Positions 9,362 to 19,600 of a stretch of 64,000 nt of DNA are shown here, one piece after another (the stretch's first letter is position 1; every line of letters starts with the position of its first letter). A program made the position numbers and the translations under genes. Below the pieces are notes generated by a model that was not told the origin of the DNA, ran no database searches, and saw only the letters and a list, made by a program, of their open reading frames with translations. Source of the stretch: Escallonia rubra (Eukaryota; Streptophyta; Magnoliopsida; Escalloniales; Escalloniaceae). The stretch covers positions 186,001 to 250,000 of the forward strand of contig JAVXUO010001871.1 in the NCBI GenBank assembly GCA_033065855.1, in the 5' to 3' direction.

Positions 9362-12300
9362 TGTTATGGCCAAAAATTGATTGGGAACGAATGAGCGTCG
9401 GTTGGGACCAAACGAACACGTGAGCAGACCTGAGAAGCACAACACGAGCATACGGTGTCCTGCCAGGGCCTCCGAAAGGTGTTCCGGCGGGGAGTCTCTA
9501 ATGCTTAAATCAGAAATATTAAAGAAAGCATGCAGGGAGCGAAGATTAGAGAATATACGAGTGTATTAGATATTGTGAACCCACCTTTCTCTTGTCCTTA
9601 GACTCCTTTATATAGGAGTGTATTAAATAGTAAGTTACCTTCTCTTTAATGGGCGGTTAGCGGACATAATAGGTAGTTACCACTCTTAATGGGAGAGTGG
9701 GAGAGTGGGGGAGTGCCACTTCCCACTACTCCAGGAATGGTGGAATGGTTTCAAGGTCCCTGGAGTACTTTTCTTGACCAAGTGGCATGTATTTTTCTTG
9801 TCGCCCTCCCAAGAGGCATGAATTTTTTACCCATATCATTTGCCCCCCCATTCCATGTTCTTTTTTAGAAAGAATGTAGAAGCAGAATAGTTGTCTTAGC
9901 ATCGGGATTTGGACAACATCCTTCGTTCAATGGCAGAGTGGAAAAACATTTGGTTTGTTTCTTGACCAAGTGAATGAAGATTTGAAGGCTTAAAGAGTTT
10001 GTTTAATCGGCCAGACGAGTAGAGAGTGTACCTTTTAAAAGGACGTTCGTCTGCTCGGCTGGATGAGCAGATGAGTAGTGGCTGCTCATCTGCTCGGCTA
10101 GACGACCAGAGAACAATGATTGAGCTCTCCTGCTCGGCTAGACGAGTATGGAGCAATGGTTGAGCAAAACAGAGCTCGTCTGCTCGGTCTGGCGAATAGA
10201 TAAATTTTGGGTGCCTTAAGGAGCTCGTCTGCTGGGTCAGATGAGCAGAGAGACTGTCGGCCCTAAGGAACTCGTCTGCTTGGTATGGCGAGCAGAGAAA
10301 CTTTTAAAGGCCTAAAGGAGCTTGTTTGCACGTTCTTAACGAGTAGAGAGACTTTAGAGGCCTAAAGGAACTCGTTTGCTCGGTCTGGCCAGCAAAGAGA
10401 GCTCGTCTGCTCGATCTGGTAAGCAGAGAGACTTTGAGAGGCCTAAAGGAGCTCGTCTGCTCGGTCTGGCGAGCATAGGCTTTGATAGGCCTAAGGAGCT
10501 TGTCGTTTGGTCTGGTGAGCAGAGACTGAGGGGCTCTAAGGAACTCTTCTGCTTGATCTGGCGAGCAAAGAGAGCTCGTCTGCTCGATCTGGTAAGCAGA
10601 GAGACTTTAAGAGGCCTAAAGGAGCTCGTCTGCTCGGTCAAGTAAACAGAGGCTTTGAGGGGCTTAAGGAGCTCGTCTGTAGGGTCTGGCAAGCAGAGAG
10701 GCTCTAATGTGCTCATCTGCTCAGCCTGGCGAGCAGAGGCTTAAAGGCTTTAAAGGTGCTCGTCTACTCGGCTTGACGAGCATAGGGACTGAGAGACTCT
10801 AATGTTCTCGTCTGCTCGACCTAGCGTGGAGAGGCTTAGAGGCTCTGATGTGCTCGTCTGCTTAACTTGGCGAGCAAAGGCTTAGAGGCTCTAAAGGTGC
10901 TCGTCTGTTTGGCTTGGCAAGCAAAAAGACTGAGAAACTCTAATGTTCTCGTCTGCTCGGCCTAGCGAGCAGAGGTTTAGAGGCTCTAAAGGTGCTCGTC
11001 TGCTCGGCTTGGCGAGTAGAAAAACTGAGACATTCTAATGTGCTCGTATGCTTGGCCTGACAAGTAGAGGCTTAAAGGCTCTAAAGGTGCTCGTCTGCTA
11101 GGCTTGGCAAGTAGAGGCTTATAGGCTCTAAAGTTGGTCGTCTGCTCGACTTGGAGAGCAAAGAGACTAATAGGCTCTAATGTGCTAGTCTGCTTGACCT
11201 GGCAAGCAGAGTCTTGGAGGCTCTAAAGGTGCTCGTCTACTTAGCCTGGTGAGCAGAGAGACTGAGATGATCTAATGTGCTCATTTGCTCACCCTGGAGA
11301 GCAGAGGTTAGAGGCTCTAAAGGTGCTCGTCTGCTCGGGTTAGAGAGCAAAAAGATTGAGAGGCAAATATGCTTGCTTGCTCAGCCTGACGAGCAGAGGC
11401 TTTACAGGTGTTCGTATGCTCGTCTTCACGAGTAGAGAGACTGAGAGGCTCTAATATGCTCGTTTGCTCAGTCTGGTGGGCAGAGAGGGAGCAGTCCATC
11501 GGGGCTCTAAAGGTGCTCATATGTTCAGCTTGGTGAGCAGAGAGATAGAGACTCTTATGTGCTCATCTGCTCGACCTGGTGAGCAGAGGCTTATAGGCTC
11601 TAAAGGAGCTAGGTTCAGAAAATAGGGAGTTAGGAATTCAAAAGACCTCTACTCAGTCTGACGAGCAAAGCGGTAGGATTTCGTCATAGCTCTTCTACTC
11701 AGTTTAACGAGCAATGAGCTAGGAATCTGAAGGATCTCTGCTCGCCTGACGAGCAGAGGGTAGGAGTTCATCGCAACTCTTTCACTCGGTCTGGCAAGCA
11801 ATGAGCAAGGAATCCAAAGGATCTCAACTCGATCTGATGAGCCAATAGGTAGGAATATGAAAGATAGTGTGTACTCTGCGAGGTTTACATGACTCCTCTA
11901 GAAAGAAGTATGTGGCTCGCGATGGAGGCTTATGTAACTCCTTGACGAGGGAGTGCGAGTACTCAACAGGACTAAGGTTTAGGGGACTCCATGGAAGGGA
12001 GTGCGTATGCTAGGCCATATCGAGGCTTTAGCAACTGCTTGTAGAAAGGAGCATGGGTGCTCGGCTAGATCAGCACAAATATTGTCTGTAAAGGGGGCAC
12101 CGAATGATGACTGATGCTGTGAAGTTGAGCTTCTTAAAATGTCGGTCATGAGAGCGGCTAGAGCACAATTGAGGCAGTGATGAGTGAGCCTCGTAATATC
12201 TCTTCTTAGGCCATTTATTCCTGGAATGACGATGTTACTCATCGTTTAGAAAAAGTGATGTGGCCATTGCAAAGGTCTTGGCCATTCTTCTGATGCACAA

Positions 12301-12544
12301 GGCAAGATTATTATATATTTTCTGTCGTGTGACCTTAGATGTCGGTTAAAAAAGCCCTCAGCTTCATGATAAGGAGATTAGGTGAGGCATCATTAAGTAG
12401 GTTGCCGCTGACCGGTAGAGGTTTGTAGTGCTCGATACATCCAAGAGAGACGATTGACCAAGGCTTACAACTACTTGGTAGATTCTTGCATGACATGAGT
12501 GGTGACAAGCAGGTCATGCTGCTCAGCCATCGTATGAAAGGAAG

Positions 12545-12546
<2 letters not shown>
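9362..12546. mobile_element. Unclassified repeat element with hairpin minisatellite
   Basis: This block begins with a sharp break in the 9075-9360 repeat, at TGTTATGGCC, which looks like an LTR start. It contains the sequence CCTTTATATAGGAG near 9606, a tandem array (about 10000-11830), and further GGAGTGCG/GGCTTT-type degenerate repeats to about 12100. No reading frame resembles a transposase or polyprotein. It may be a long LTR or the leader of an LTR retrotransposon, but no second copy is in the window to prove it. Confidence 0.4.
10000..11830. repeat. Minisatellite of about 45-65-bp units, each with a hairpin
   Basis: Units repeat the sense GCTCGTCTGCTCGG followed by CTGGCGAGCAGAG and a spacer such as ACTGAGAGGCTCTAAAG. 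Each unit contains inverted arms TGCTCG and CGAGCA separated by about 6 bases, so every repeat can form a short stem-loop. Roughly 30 units are visible, varying in length and sequence. Long open frames here (for example 10354-10716) are a side effect of the repeat and are not called as genes. Confidence 0.85.

Positions 12547-12619
<73 letters not shown>
12547..12619. repeat. (AT)n microsatellite, left of MITE
   Basis: This is 73 bp of pure AT dinucleotide, ending exactly at the MITE terminus. Confidence 0.98.
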
Positions 12620-12622
<3 letters not shown>

Positions 12623-12921
12623 AGCTGATCCATTGCTCGCGCAAGCAAATGGGGCTGAGTTGGTTGTGCAATCTGGCTGTCCACGCGTGAGATGTGGACG
12701 GGCCAGATCTCGTCGTCCTCTACATTATGTAGCGGACGGTACCATCCGCTAGATTATGTAGTAGACGATATTATTGTCAACAGTAGCGTCCGCTACATTA
12801 TGTAGCAGACGACGAAAAAAAGCGTAACAAAAATATCTGGACCATCCACAGATGGCTCGTGGACGGCCAGATCGCACTGGCAACTTAACCCAATTTGCCC
12901 GCACGAGCAATAGATCGGCTC

Positions 12922-12923
<2 letters not shown>
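12620..12923. mobile_element. 304-bp MITE inserted in (TA)n, related to the large MULE at 55212
   Basis: The left end GGGAGCTGATC and the inverted right end GGGAGCCGATC start a diverged TIR of about 70 bp. Each end contains a subterminal hairpin (CTGGC...GTCCAC with GTGGAC...GGCCAG). The interior carries palindromes with arms GTCCGCTACA and TGTAGCGGAC. Both sides are (AT)n, so it inserted into a dinucleotide repeat. The terminal GGGAGCTGATC, the GATCTGGCCGTCCA stretch and the palindrome are all shared with the element starting at 55212, which encodes a transposase. It has no coding capacity of its own. Confidence 0.9.

Positions 12924-12965
<42 letters not shown>
12924..12965. repeat. (AT)n microsatellite, right of MITE
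   Basis: This is 42 bp of AT dinucleotide starting exactly at the MITE right end. Confidence 0.98.
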
Positions 12966-12969
<4 letters not shown>

Positions 12970-14379
12970 ACTTGCCTAAGGCTAGACAATAAAACTATGT
13001 AGTTTTGATATAGTATTTCTCTTTCCCTAGTTACCTCTCTCTGTCAAGCAATCTCTCTTGCTCATTAGAGAACACATCACCGGCCATCAGCCTCTCTCTC
13101 CCAGTCAATTTTTCTCTCTCATTAGAGCTCACATCAGCCCATCGCCGGCCTTCCATAATTGGACCCTCTCACCAAGTCTCTCTCACATCAGACCACATAG
13201 GGCATAATCGCCGGCTGTCGTCATCATACCACAACAACCACTACCAATTGTCCACCTCGTCGGCCGCACCTCACCTATCGTCGGTGACCTTCCACACCGG
13301 TGAAACCACCATTGTCGCCCCTCTCCTCTCACCGTGACAGTGAATCAGCCACGACCCCTCGATGGCGATAAAAATGATTAAATATGCCGTTGTCGCACTT
13401 TCTCACCATCTCTCTCTCTCTCTATCTATCTCTCTCTCATATAAGAGTTGATGTGAAAGATAGATTTGGTGAAAGGTCAGACCACACAAGCATCATCGCC
13501 GGCCGTCATCCTCCACCCGTCATTCACTGGAAAAATCACCAACTCCGACATTCTTTAGTCTCTACACAGTTGCCATCGCAAAAATCACCAACGCCGGGAC
13601 AATTTTCAATCTCTCTCACATCAAACCACATAAGGCATCATCACCGGCCATCGTGCCTTTCCTCTAATTTCCTCTTTATGGTCGACGCTTGGAACTGCAA
13701 ATAAAGAACCATGCGAGTATTCAATTCAATCCAATATCTCTGACTTCAATTGAATTTTTCTTTTTCACTCGACGATTATAAGTTGACTTTAGTCCCCGGT
13801 ATAGCTGAATATTTAGGTACCACAGAAAGTTCTGTATAAATTAGACATTTACACTCTCTGCTACTCAAATTCACCGGAAATTTACGCCTTACACATTTTA
13901 CGACATAATTTGAGCATCTAAACATCGACAATTATAAATTTTTGGCGGGTAATTTTAGTATCTAGGTAGTAAACTGAACTCGAATAAATAACCTTTGGCA
14001 AGTCAAGGTCGGGCAAGGATGGCAAGTAAAGCAGATGCGTGCACCTTTGAATTCTGTTCTAGGAATCCGCAAAAAAGGTGGGAAACAGTATGGAATGGGG
14101 GAGTACGTTTGAATGCCTTGATGTGTCCTTATGTACCACGATGAAGTAAGCATAAAGATATAGTCTTAGTTTGGGGTTTTTGGGTTAAGCATGAGAACGG
14201 AAGATGTAAATCACAACCAAATGCAATGACCAAATAAACATGAGGTTTTCAGTAAGAAATGAGTGTATGCAAAACTGAATATCAGGTCTTTCGCGATTCG
14301 ATGTCCTCAGCTAGGTATACTCTGTGAAAGCTAGACAAGATTGCATTTTGCACTCAAGAAGTTACTGCCTGGATGTGCT
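12966..14379. other. Non-coding stretch, CT-rich first half
   Basis: From about 13020 to 13680 the plus strand is rich in CTCTCTC and CATCACCGGCC-type words, with a (TC)n run near 13411-13440. The rest is AT-rich. The frame 13384-13704 is low-complexity at its start and matches no family I know. I see no terminal repeats that would define an element. Confidence 0.45.
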
Positions 14380-14382
14380 TAT

Positions 14383-14527
14383 AAGGCAAACAGGATATAT
14401 CCGTAAGAAAAATACAAGTTGTGATGGAAGAGCTATTAGCTATGCCTAGATTTGCTTAAAAGGCAAACATGATATAATCGTAAGAAAAATACAAGTTGTG
14501 ATGGAAGAGCTATTAGTTATGCCTGCT
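14383..14527. repeat. Tandem duplication, about 75-bp period
   Basis: Two adjacent copies run from AAGGCAAACAGGATAT through CAAGTTGTGATGGAAGAG and GCTATTAG, with few differences. They sit just upstream of the chlorophyll synthase exon, in what would be intron sequence. Confidence 0.85.
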
Positions 14528-14572
14528 TGTAGGATCTAATCATCTTCTTTTGTCTTCTTTTGTCTTGCATAG

Positions 14573-14660
14573 GATATATGGAAGATTCATATTCAGCTTA
14601 CAAAGCATGTTACTTGGCCTCCATTGGTTTGGGGAGTGGTTTGGGGGGCTGCTGCTTCTG
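14573..14660 (+). pseudogene. CHLG: Chlorophyll synthase, single exon fragment
   Basis: The exon encodes DIWKIHIQLTKHVTWPPL followed by VWGVVWGAAASG. This matches the N-terminal part of the chlorophyll synthase mature protein (usual form with QLTKPVTWPPLVWGVVCGAA), a UbiA-family prenyltransferase that esterifies chlorophyllide in thylakoids. It is bounded by an acceptor (TCTTGCATAG, 14563-14572) and a donor (GTAATA, 14661), so a genomic copy, not a cDNA, was the source. Substitutions such as Pro to His and Cys to Trp at conserved sites suggest no function. Neighbouring exons are not found in order, so this is an isolated piece, probably moved by a transposon. Confidence 0.82.
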
Positions 14661-15258
14661 GTAATACAAAGTTAAAAATCATATGATCAGCATGATATAT
14701 CCACTCTTTTAAAGTCCAATTTGTTGTATTTTAGATGTGGAATACATGAGTAACATTTCAAATTTCCGCTCTAGCACCTTCCTGGATCTTTTCCAAATTC
14801 AGGTACTTGTCTCTCCCACGTGGTGCTTTCCCTGCTTGTATGGTCCGTGTCCACGATGTATGATGCTGCATATGGATAATAGGTAATTTAGGCATCCAGC
14901 AAAGAGGAAAAAATCCAAAGGAACAAACTTAGCTTTTGGATTCTAGAAAGTAGTTGCTGGCATCAAGCCTGAATTATTGCTGGATTTTTCCAAAACTACA
15001 ATAGGAATATCCTCTAGGAATCAAATGCCCAATAAAGTACAAAGAGGTTGTTCTTTTTTGCATGCATACTTCTCTATCAACCATGTGATGACTTGTCCAT
15101 AGTTCTTGTTACACAAGTGGAAGTTTGTGAACCTGAAAATTTAAAACCATGCTATGTTGAATGTATTTGCATGATCATTATCATAATTGTGTCTATCTTT
15201 TGTTTTGCTAATAATGGTTTTCTTGATATACGAACTTATGATGGTATTTGTCCAACAG
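14661..15258. other. Non-coding stretch after the CHLG exon
   Basis: This is intron-like AT-rich sequence. The next chlorophyll synthase exon is not seen. The frame 15048-15404 spans the boundary to the next exon-like segment and shows no family resemblance. Confidence 0.45.
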
Positions 15259-15447
15259 GTTCACAGAGATTTAGCAAGGAAAGCAGTGAGGAAATTGTTT
15301 GTCTTGTTGAAGAATGGGGAGAATGCAGACATCCATTTACTACCACTCCCCAAGGGAGTTGTTCGTACCTTAGCTTACCACTTTCCCTGTTCGATAAAGT
15401 ATGAAGTTGTCTCTCCATTTTTTACTGGAGGCCATACTATGTATTAG
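15259..15447 (+). pseudogene. Exon-like segment, unknown product
   Basis: After an acceptor-like TTTGTCCAACAG, a frame reads VHRDLARKAVRKLFVLLKNG, then ENADIHLLPLPKGVVRTL and AYHFPCSIKYEVV. Its composition and hydropathy look like real protein, unlike the frames around it. I do not recognise the family. It does not follow chlorophyll synthase in any sequence I know, so it may be a second captured fragment next to the CHLG exon. Confidence 0.4.
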
Positions 15448-16029
15448 GGTTTTGGGGCTTGAGTATAGAATTTAGTAGAACAATTAGGACACACAGGGGA
15501 TGACAATGGATTGTTGCTCAATTCATTTTTCTTCACCTATGCCATTTGTGTCAGCAATGTAATTAAATATTTGAGCACTTCATATCAATAAAATTATTTT
15601 GTCTTGCAGTAATTTAAATTCGAGAAATGTTTTGTCTTTCTTTTGACTATATTTTTGAAAAATGTAATGTGTTGGTATGCTTAGGGCAAGATTGCATCTG
15701 ACTTACCCCAAAACTTGCAAATGGTATCTGAGATCTTTTACACCTCTTATTTGTCCAAGTACGAAGAACTATTCAACTAGTTTCTGTTACAGTACGAAGA
15801 CTTTTTTAAAAATCTAAGTGATGAAGAATGTTGAACATGCATCCCACCAATCAAAGACATAATTCGACAATAATTGCAATACAGAGTTGCTCGCAAAAAC
15901 AAGACCTATGTTTAAAGAATCTAAAATTCTATCGAATACAATGAAAAGTTCCAAAACTAAGCCTGGTCCCTTTAACATAAATCCCTATCAGTAGCTTTGG
16001 GTGTAGTTGTTTTAGTTCCCGAGTCTAGG

Positions 16030-17535
16030 AGCTATTTTGGTAATTTAATGGCACAACTTACCTTGATCGAAAGAATTAGACAAGCTCAGACCACATATTC
16101 AAAATTGATTAAGATCATGGAATAAGTCAGGGTTGGTCAACAGTCAGAGTTCAGGATTGATGCCGAGGGCACATTACGTTTTGGCACAAGAATGTGTATT
16201 CCTTCTAATGTAGGGTTAAAAAATGATTTAATGCTTGATGCACACGCTTCAGGTTTTACAGTATATCCGGGTAGCACTAAGATGTGTTGGGATTTGTGAG
16301 ATACTTTTTGGTGGAATGATATGGAGAGAGAGAGATATAGAGAGAGAAAGAGAGAAATTTGTTGCTTGATATCATATCTGTGAGCAGGTTTAAGCGGAAC
16401 ACAAACAGCCTACCGGACCATTGCAACCACTTACCACTCTTTAGTGGAAATGGAAACATATTACTATGGACTTTAGCGTCTGGTTTGCTTAGGACAAGGC
16501 AAGGTCATGATTCAGTTTGTGTTATAATTGATTGGTTGACCAAGTCAGCACATTTTTTCCCTGTACCTACAGCTTAGAGAAATTGACCAAACATTATGTT
16601 CAAGAGATAGAGAAAAACTCTTGGCGTGTTATTTCAATAGTTTTAGATAGAGATGCACGTTTCACATCGAGGTTCTAGCACAGTTTGCAAGATGCCTTGG
16701 GTACTCAAATTGACCATAGTACAACTTATCATCCTCAAAGTGATGGACAGTCATAGAAACTATTGAGATTCTAGACGATATGCTTCATGCTTTTGCTCAC
16801 TAAACTTTAAAGGTAGCTAGGAGAATCAGCTGCCACTTGTTGAGTTTGCATATAACAATAGCTGTAGAGCTAGTGTTGGTATGGCACCATTTGAAGCTTT
16901 GTATAGTCGAAGGTGCAAAACACCAATTTGCTGGTATGAGGTTGGAGAGGAGAACTTTTGGGTGCTTAGGGCCTAGAGATAGTACAAGTTAAATCTGAGA
17001 AGATTCGTTTGATTAAGGATAGCTTGCTAATTGCTCAAAGTCACCAAAAGATAATGCTGATAATAGAAGACGTGAGTTAGAGTTTGAAGTGGGAGATCAT
17101 GTGTTCCTTAAGGTGTCACCTTGAAAAGTAGTAATGCATTTCGGGAAGAAGGGCAAGCTTAGGCCTAGATTTATTGCACCATTTGATATCTTAAGGAGGG
17201 TTGGACCAGTCGCTTACAAGGTGGCATTACCTCTGGTTTTATCACAAGCATATAATGTGTTCCATGTATCAGCTTTGCGGAAATATGTATCGCCTTCATA
17301 TGTTATTCATTACGAACCCCTTGAGATTCAGGAGGACCTATCATACATTGAGCACCCAGTGCAGATTTTAGATCGCAAGGAGAAAATTTTGTGCACAAAG
17401 ACTATTAAGTTAGTTAAGATGCTTTGGCATAACCATTCAATGATATAGGTCACTTCGGAACTCGAGGATGCTATGCATGAAAAGCACCCTCGGCCTTTTG
17501 ACAAGGTAGGTTTAATTTAGAGGACTGAACTCTTT
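16030..17535 (+). pseudogene. Ty3/gypsy integrase to polyprotein end, strongly decayed
   Basis: The plus strand gives, in pieces, an H2C2-like zinc-binding segment ending HASGFTVYPGSTKM (near 16240), then the core LLRTRQGHDSVCVIIDWLTK with SAHFFPV. Later come MAPFEALYGR-like APFEALYSRRCKTPICWYE, then FGKKGKLRPRFIAPFDILRR and VFHVSALRKYV, then EPLEIQEDLSYIEHPVQILD. This is the C-terminal half of a chromovirus-type gypsy polyprotein. Stops and frameshifts are frequent. The segment ends with a purine tract (GACGGGGAGAA) and an LTR start. Confidence 0.9.
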
Positions 17536-17537
17536 TA

Positions 17538-17548
17538 AGACGGGGAGA
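17538..17548 (+). promoter_or_regulatory. Polypurine tract of the gypsy element
   Basis: GACGGGGAGAA lies directly before TGTAATATTC and directly after the end of the gypsy coding remnant, which is the expected position for the plus-strand primer. Confidence 0.75.
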
Positions 17549-18259
17549 ATGTAATATTCAATTATTATAGGAATTGTTATACTTCAAAATAAATAAGTAA
17601 ATAAACTAAGTATGTGCCATGTGCGTTAAAAAAATTGCAATGTTTTTAATAAGTAGCTTAAGTTTGGGGCGGGGGGGGGGGGGGGGGGGCGGTTAATTTC
17701 CTATTTTAGGGCTTGATCAAATCAGCATTTGGCAGCCCCTTTTTGTAGTAGCCCCTTGCTGCTACCTTTCTGCTGGTTCTTGCTACTTCCTGCTCCAATT
17801 CTTTCATAAGCACACACCTCCGTTGGGTTCTCGATCTCCTAATTTGGTTGTCTCTATTAGCCATCTCTATCGTACTTGTAGTCCTTTTTGGAGGTTTGGT
17901 TAAGTCCTAGAAATTTATATGTTTGGTTTTTGGAGTTAAGTTTGCGTTAGTAGAAATCGTGGCAAAATTGTCTTCGGGATTTACCTTTTGCTTCAATAAT
18001 GAAAGGGTTTCTGATTTTCATTGTTGTTGTAAGGGTTTCCCATAATCTTATAACATGATTCTGTGGTTGGAGTCTTACACAATCAAATTCATTTAGGAGC
18101 TTTCATCCAATTACTGTCCATAATTTAATTCCAAAGCAATTGTTTGTTAAACTCATGGTTGTTCTCTGCTTTAGAATCCATGCTGGCTTGTCCCTAATTT
18201 TGTTTGTATAGCCCATGGCTATCATCATGTTGATAACTATTCTGTCCTGTATGCTTTGT

Positions 18260-18298
<39 letters not shown>

Positions 18299-19600
18299 CC
18301 ATTGTTTAGTGGTGAGTCCTTATACTTGTGACCATTTCAGGGAGAAGTAATTCGTTTGTTGAAATCAGCCCCACTTGTGTTTTTTTTTTAATAAAGAGGT
18401 TTCAGCAATATGCCCCGAAAGTGATGCTTACGTAGTTTCTTTTTTTCTTTTTATTTTGTATGATTTTATAGGTCTTTTTTTTGTAATTGTATTTGTTTCT
18501 AGATTTCTCACCATCCTTTAGACTTTAATCATTCTCAAATTCTACCGCAAGTTTCAATGAAATGCCAATAGCTTTTCTTGTTATCTTATTGCCCTTAGAA
18601 ACTTTTTGCATCCTAAGGTAATGGGGCAAAATTCATGTAGTCACTCCCTTTCTAAGTACTTACTCTTTTTATTTGCATTACTATAATCTTACCTCATTGT
18701 TGTGACCATGCAACCTGTTTTTATCAAAAACCAATACCCATTGTGTGCGTTACATTTGTTGGGCACACTGCCACATGCCAACACTTAGCTTCATAGGTTT
18801 TGTTCTTTCGTCATATTTTTATTACTCCATCTAGCTCAAAAGAACTCTGAGTTAGGTAACTGCAATGTCATTGTATCCACATTTTTTTTTCTTTAAATCC
18901 AAGACCAAAATCGACTATGTTCGAACAACTTTGATATCCAAGAAGGTCTTTAAGACATGTTTGTTTATATGCTGGTGATAAATGGACACCTAGCACGCTA
19001 CCAGTAGCACACATTTGATGTTTGTACATTTCGTTCGAGGTTGGGTCTTTGTGACCAATATACTCACTCTATTTTGGTTAGTGACCCATGCTTAGTGCTT
19101 ATATGTATAAGGTCAAAATGCTTAATGATGCTTGTTTGGATATTGGATGAGAATATCTTTTGCTCGTTATCATTGAAAATTAATATTGGATTCTTTTAGC
19201 TTCCTTTGGGCGTCGTGTCATTTGGTACCTAAATGGGCTACTCAAGCTTACCCTTTTACTTTACCTTTCCCCTTGCCAAGGTAAATGAGGTGACTAAGGA
19301 CTCGGGCAACATTAGAGTTTTGAGAGTTCTTTTCAGTTAGTTCGACTTTGTAGTTTATTTTGAGAACTTTACCTTGGTGTGGGTAATTTGATTGGGTTGA
19401 CATTGTGTAAGTTGTTTTAGCCGCTGCGTTCAATAAATTGTTTAGTAAGAGTTTTTTAAGATAACATATTTTCTTAGATCGATGTCGGATGGAGATATGT
19501 GTATTAAGGATTTAGTTGCTCTATTTTTATACCTGATGTTACAAGAATTATTGGGGTATATTATCTCATTTTAGGAACTTTTATTGTAGTCACGACTTCT
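17549..19600 (+). repeat. Probable gypsy 3' LTR region, right border not resolved
   Basis: The region starts with TGTAATATTC after the purine tract. It contains a G homopolymer (about 17666-17690), a (TA)n run at 18264-18294 and the dispersed repeat shared with 9075-9360. A sequence starting with the same TGTAATAT and also followed by a G run occurs at 21446. I could not locate the terminal CA with a matching target duplication, so the right border is approximate. Confidence 0.5.

Noticed and set aside
10354-11520. Open frames rich in Leu, Ser and Arg in the minisatellite
   Set aside because: Frames in both strands follow the repeat unit and have no independent support.
12471-12970. Ile-Tyr repeat proteins
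   Set aside because: Translation of the (AT)n microsatellites; the same applies at 55055-55303.
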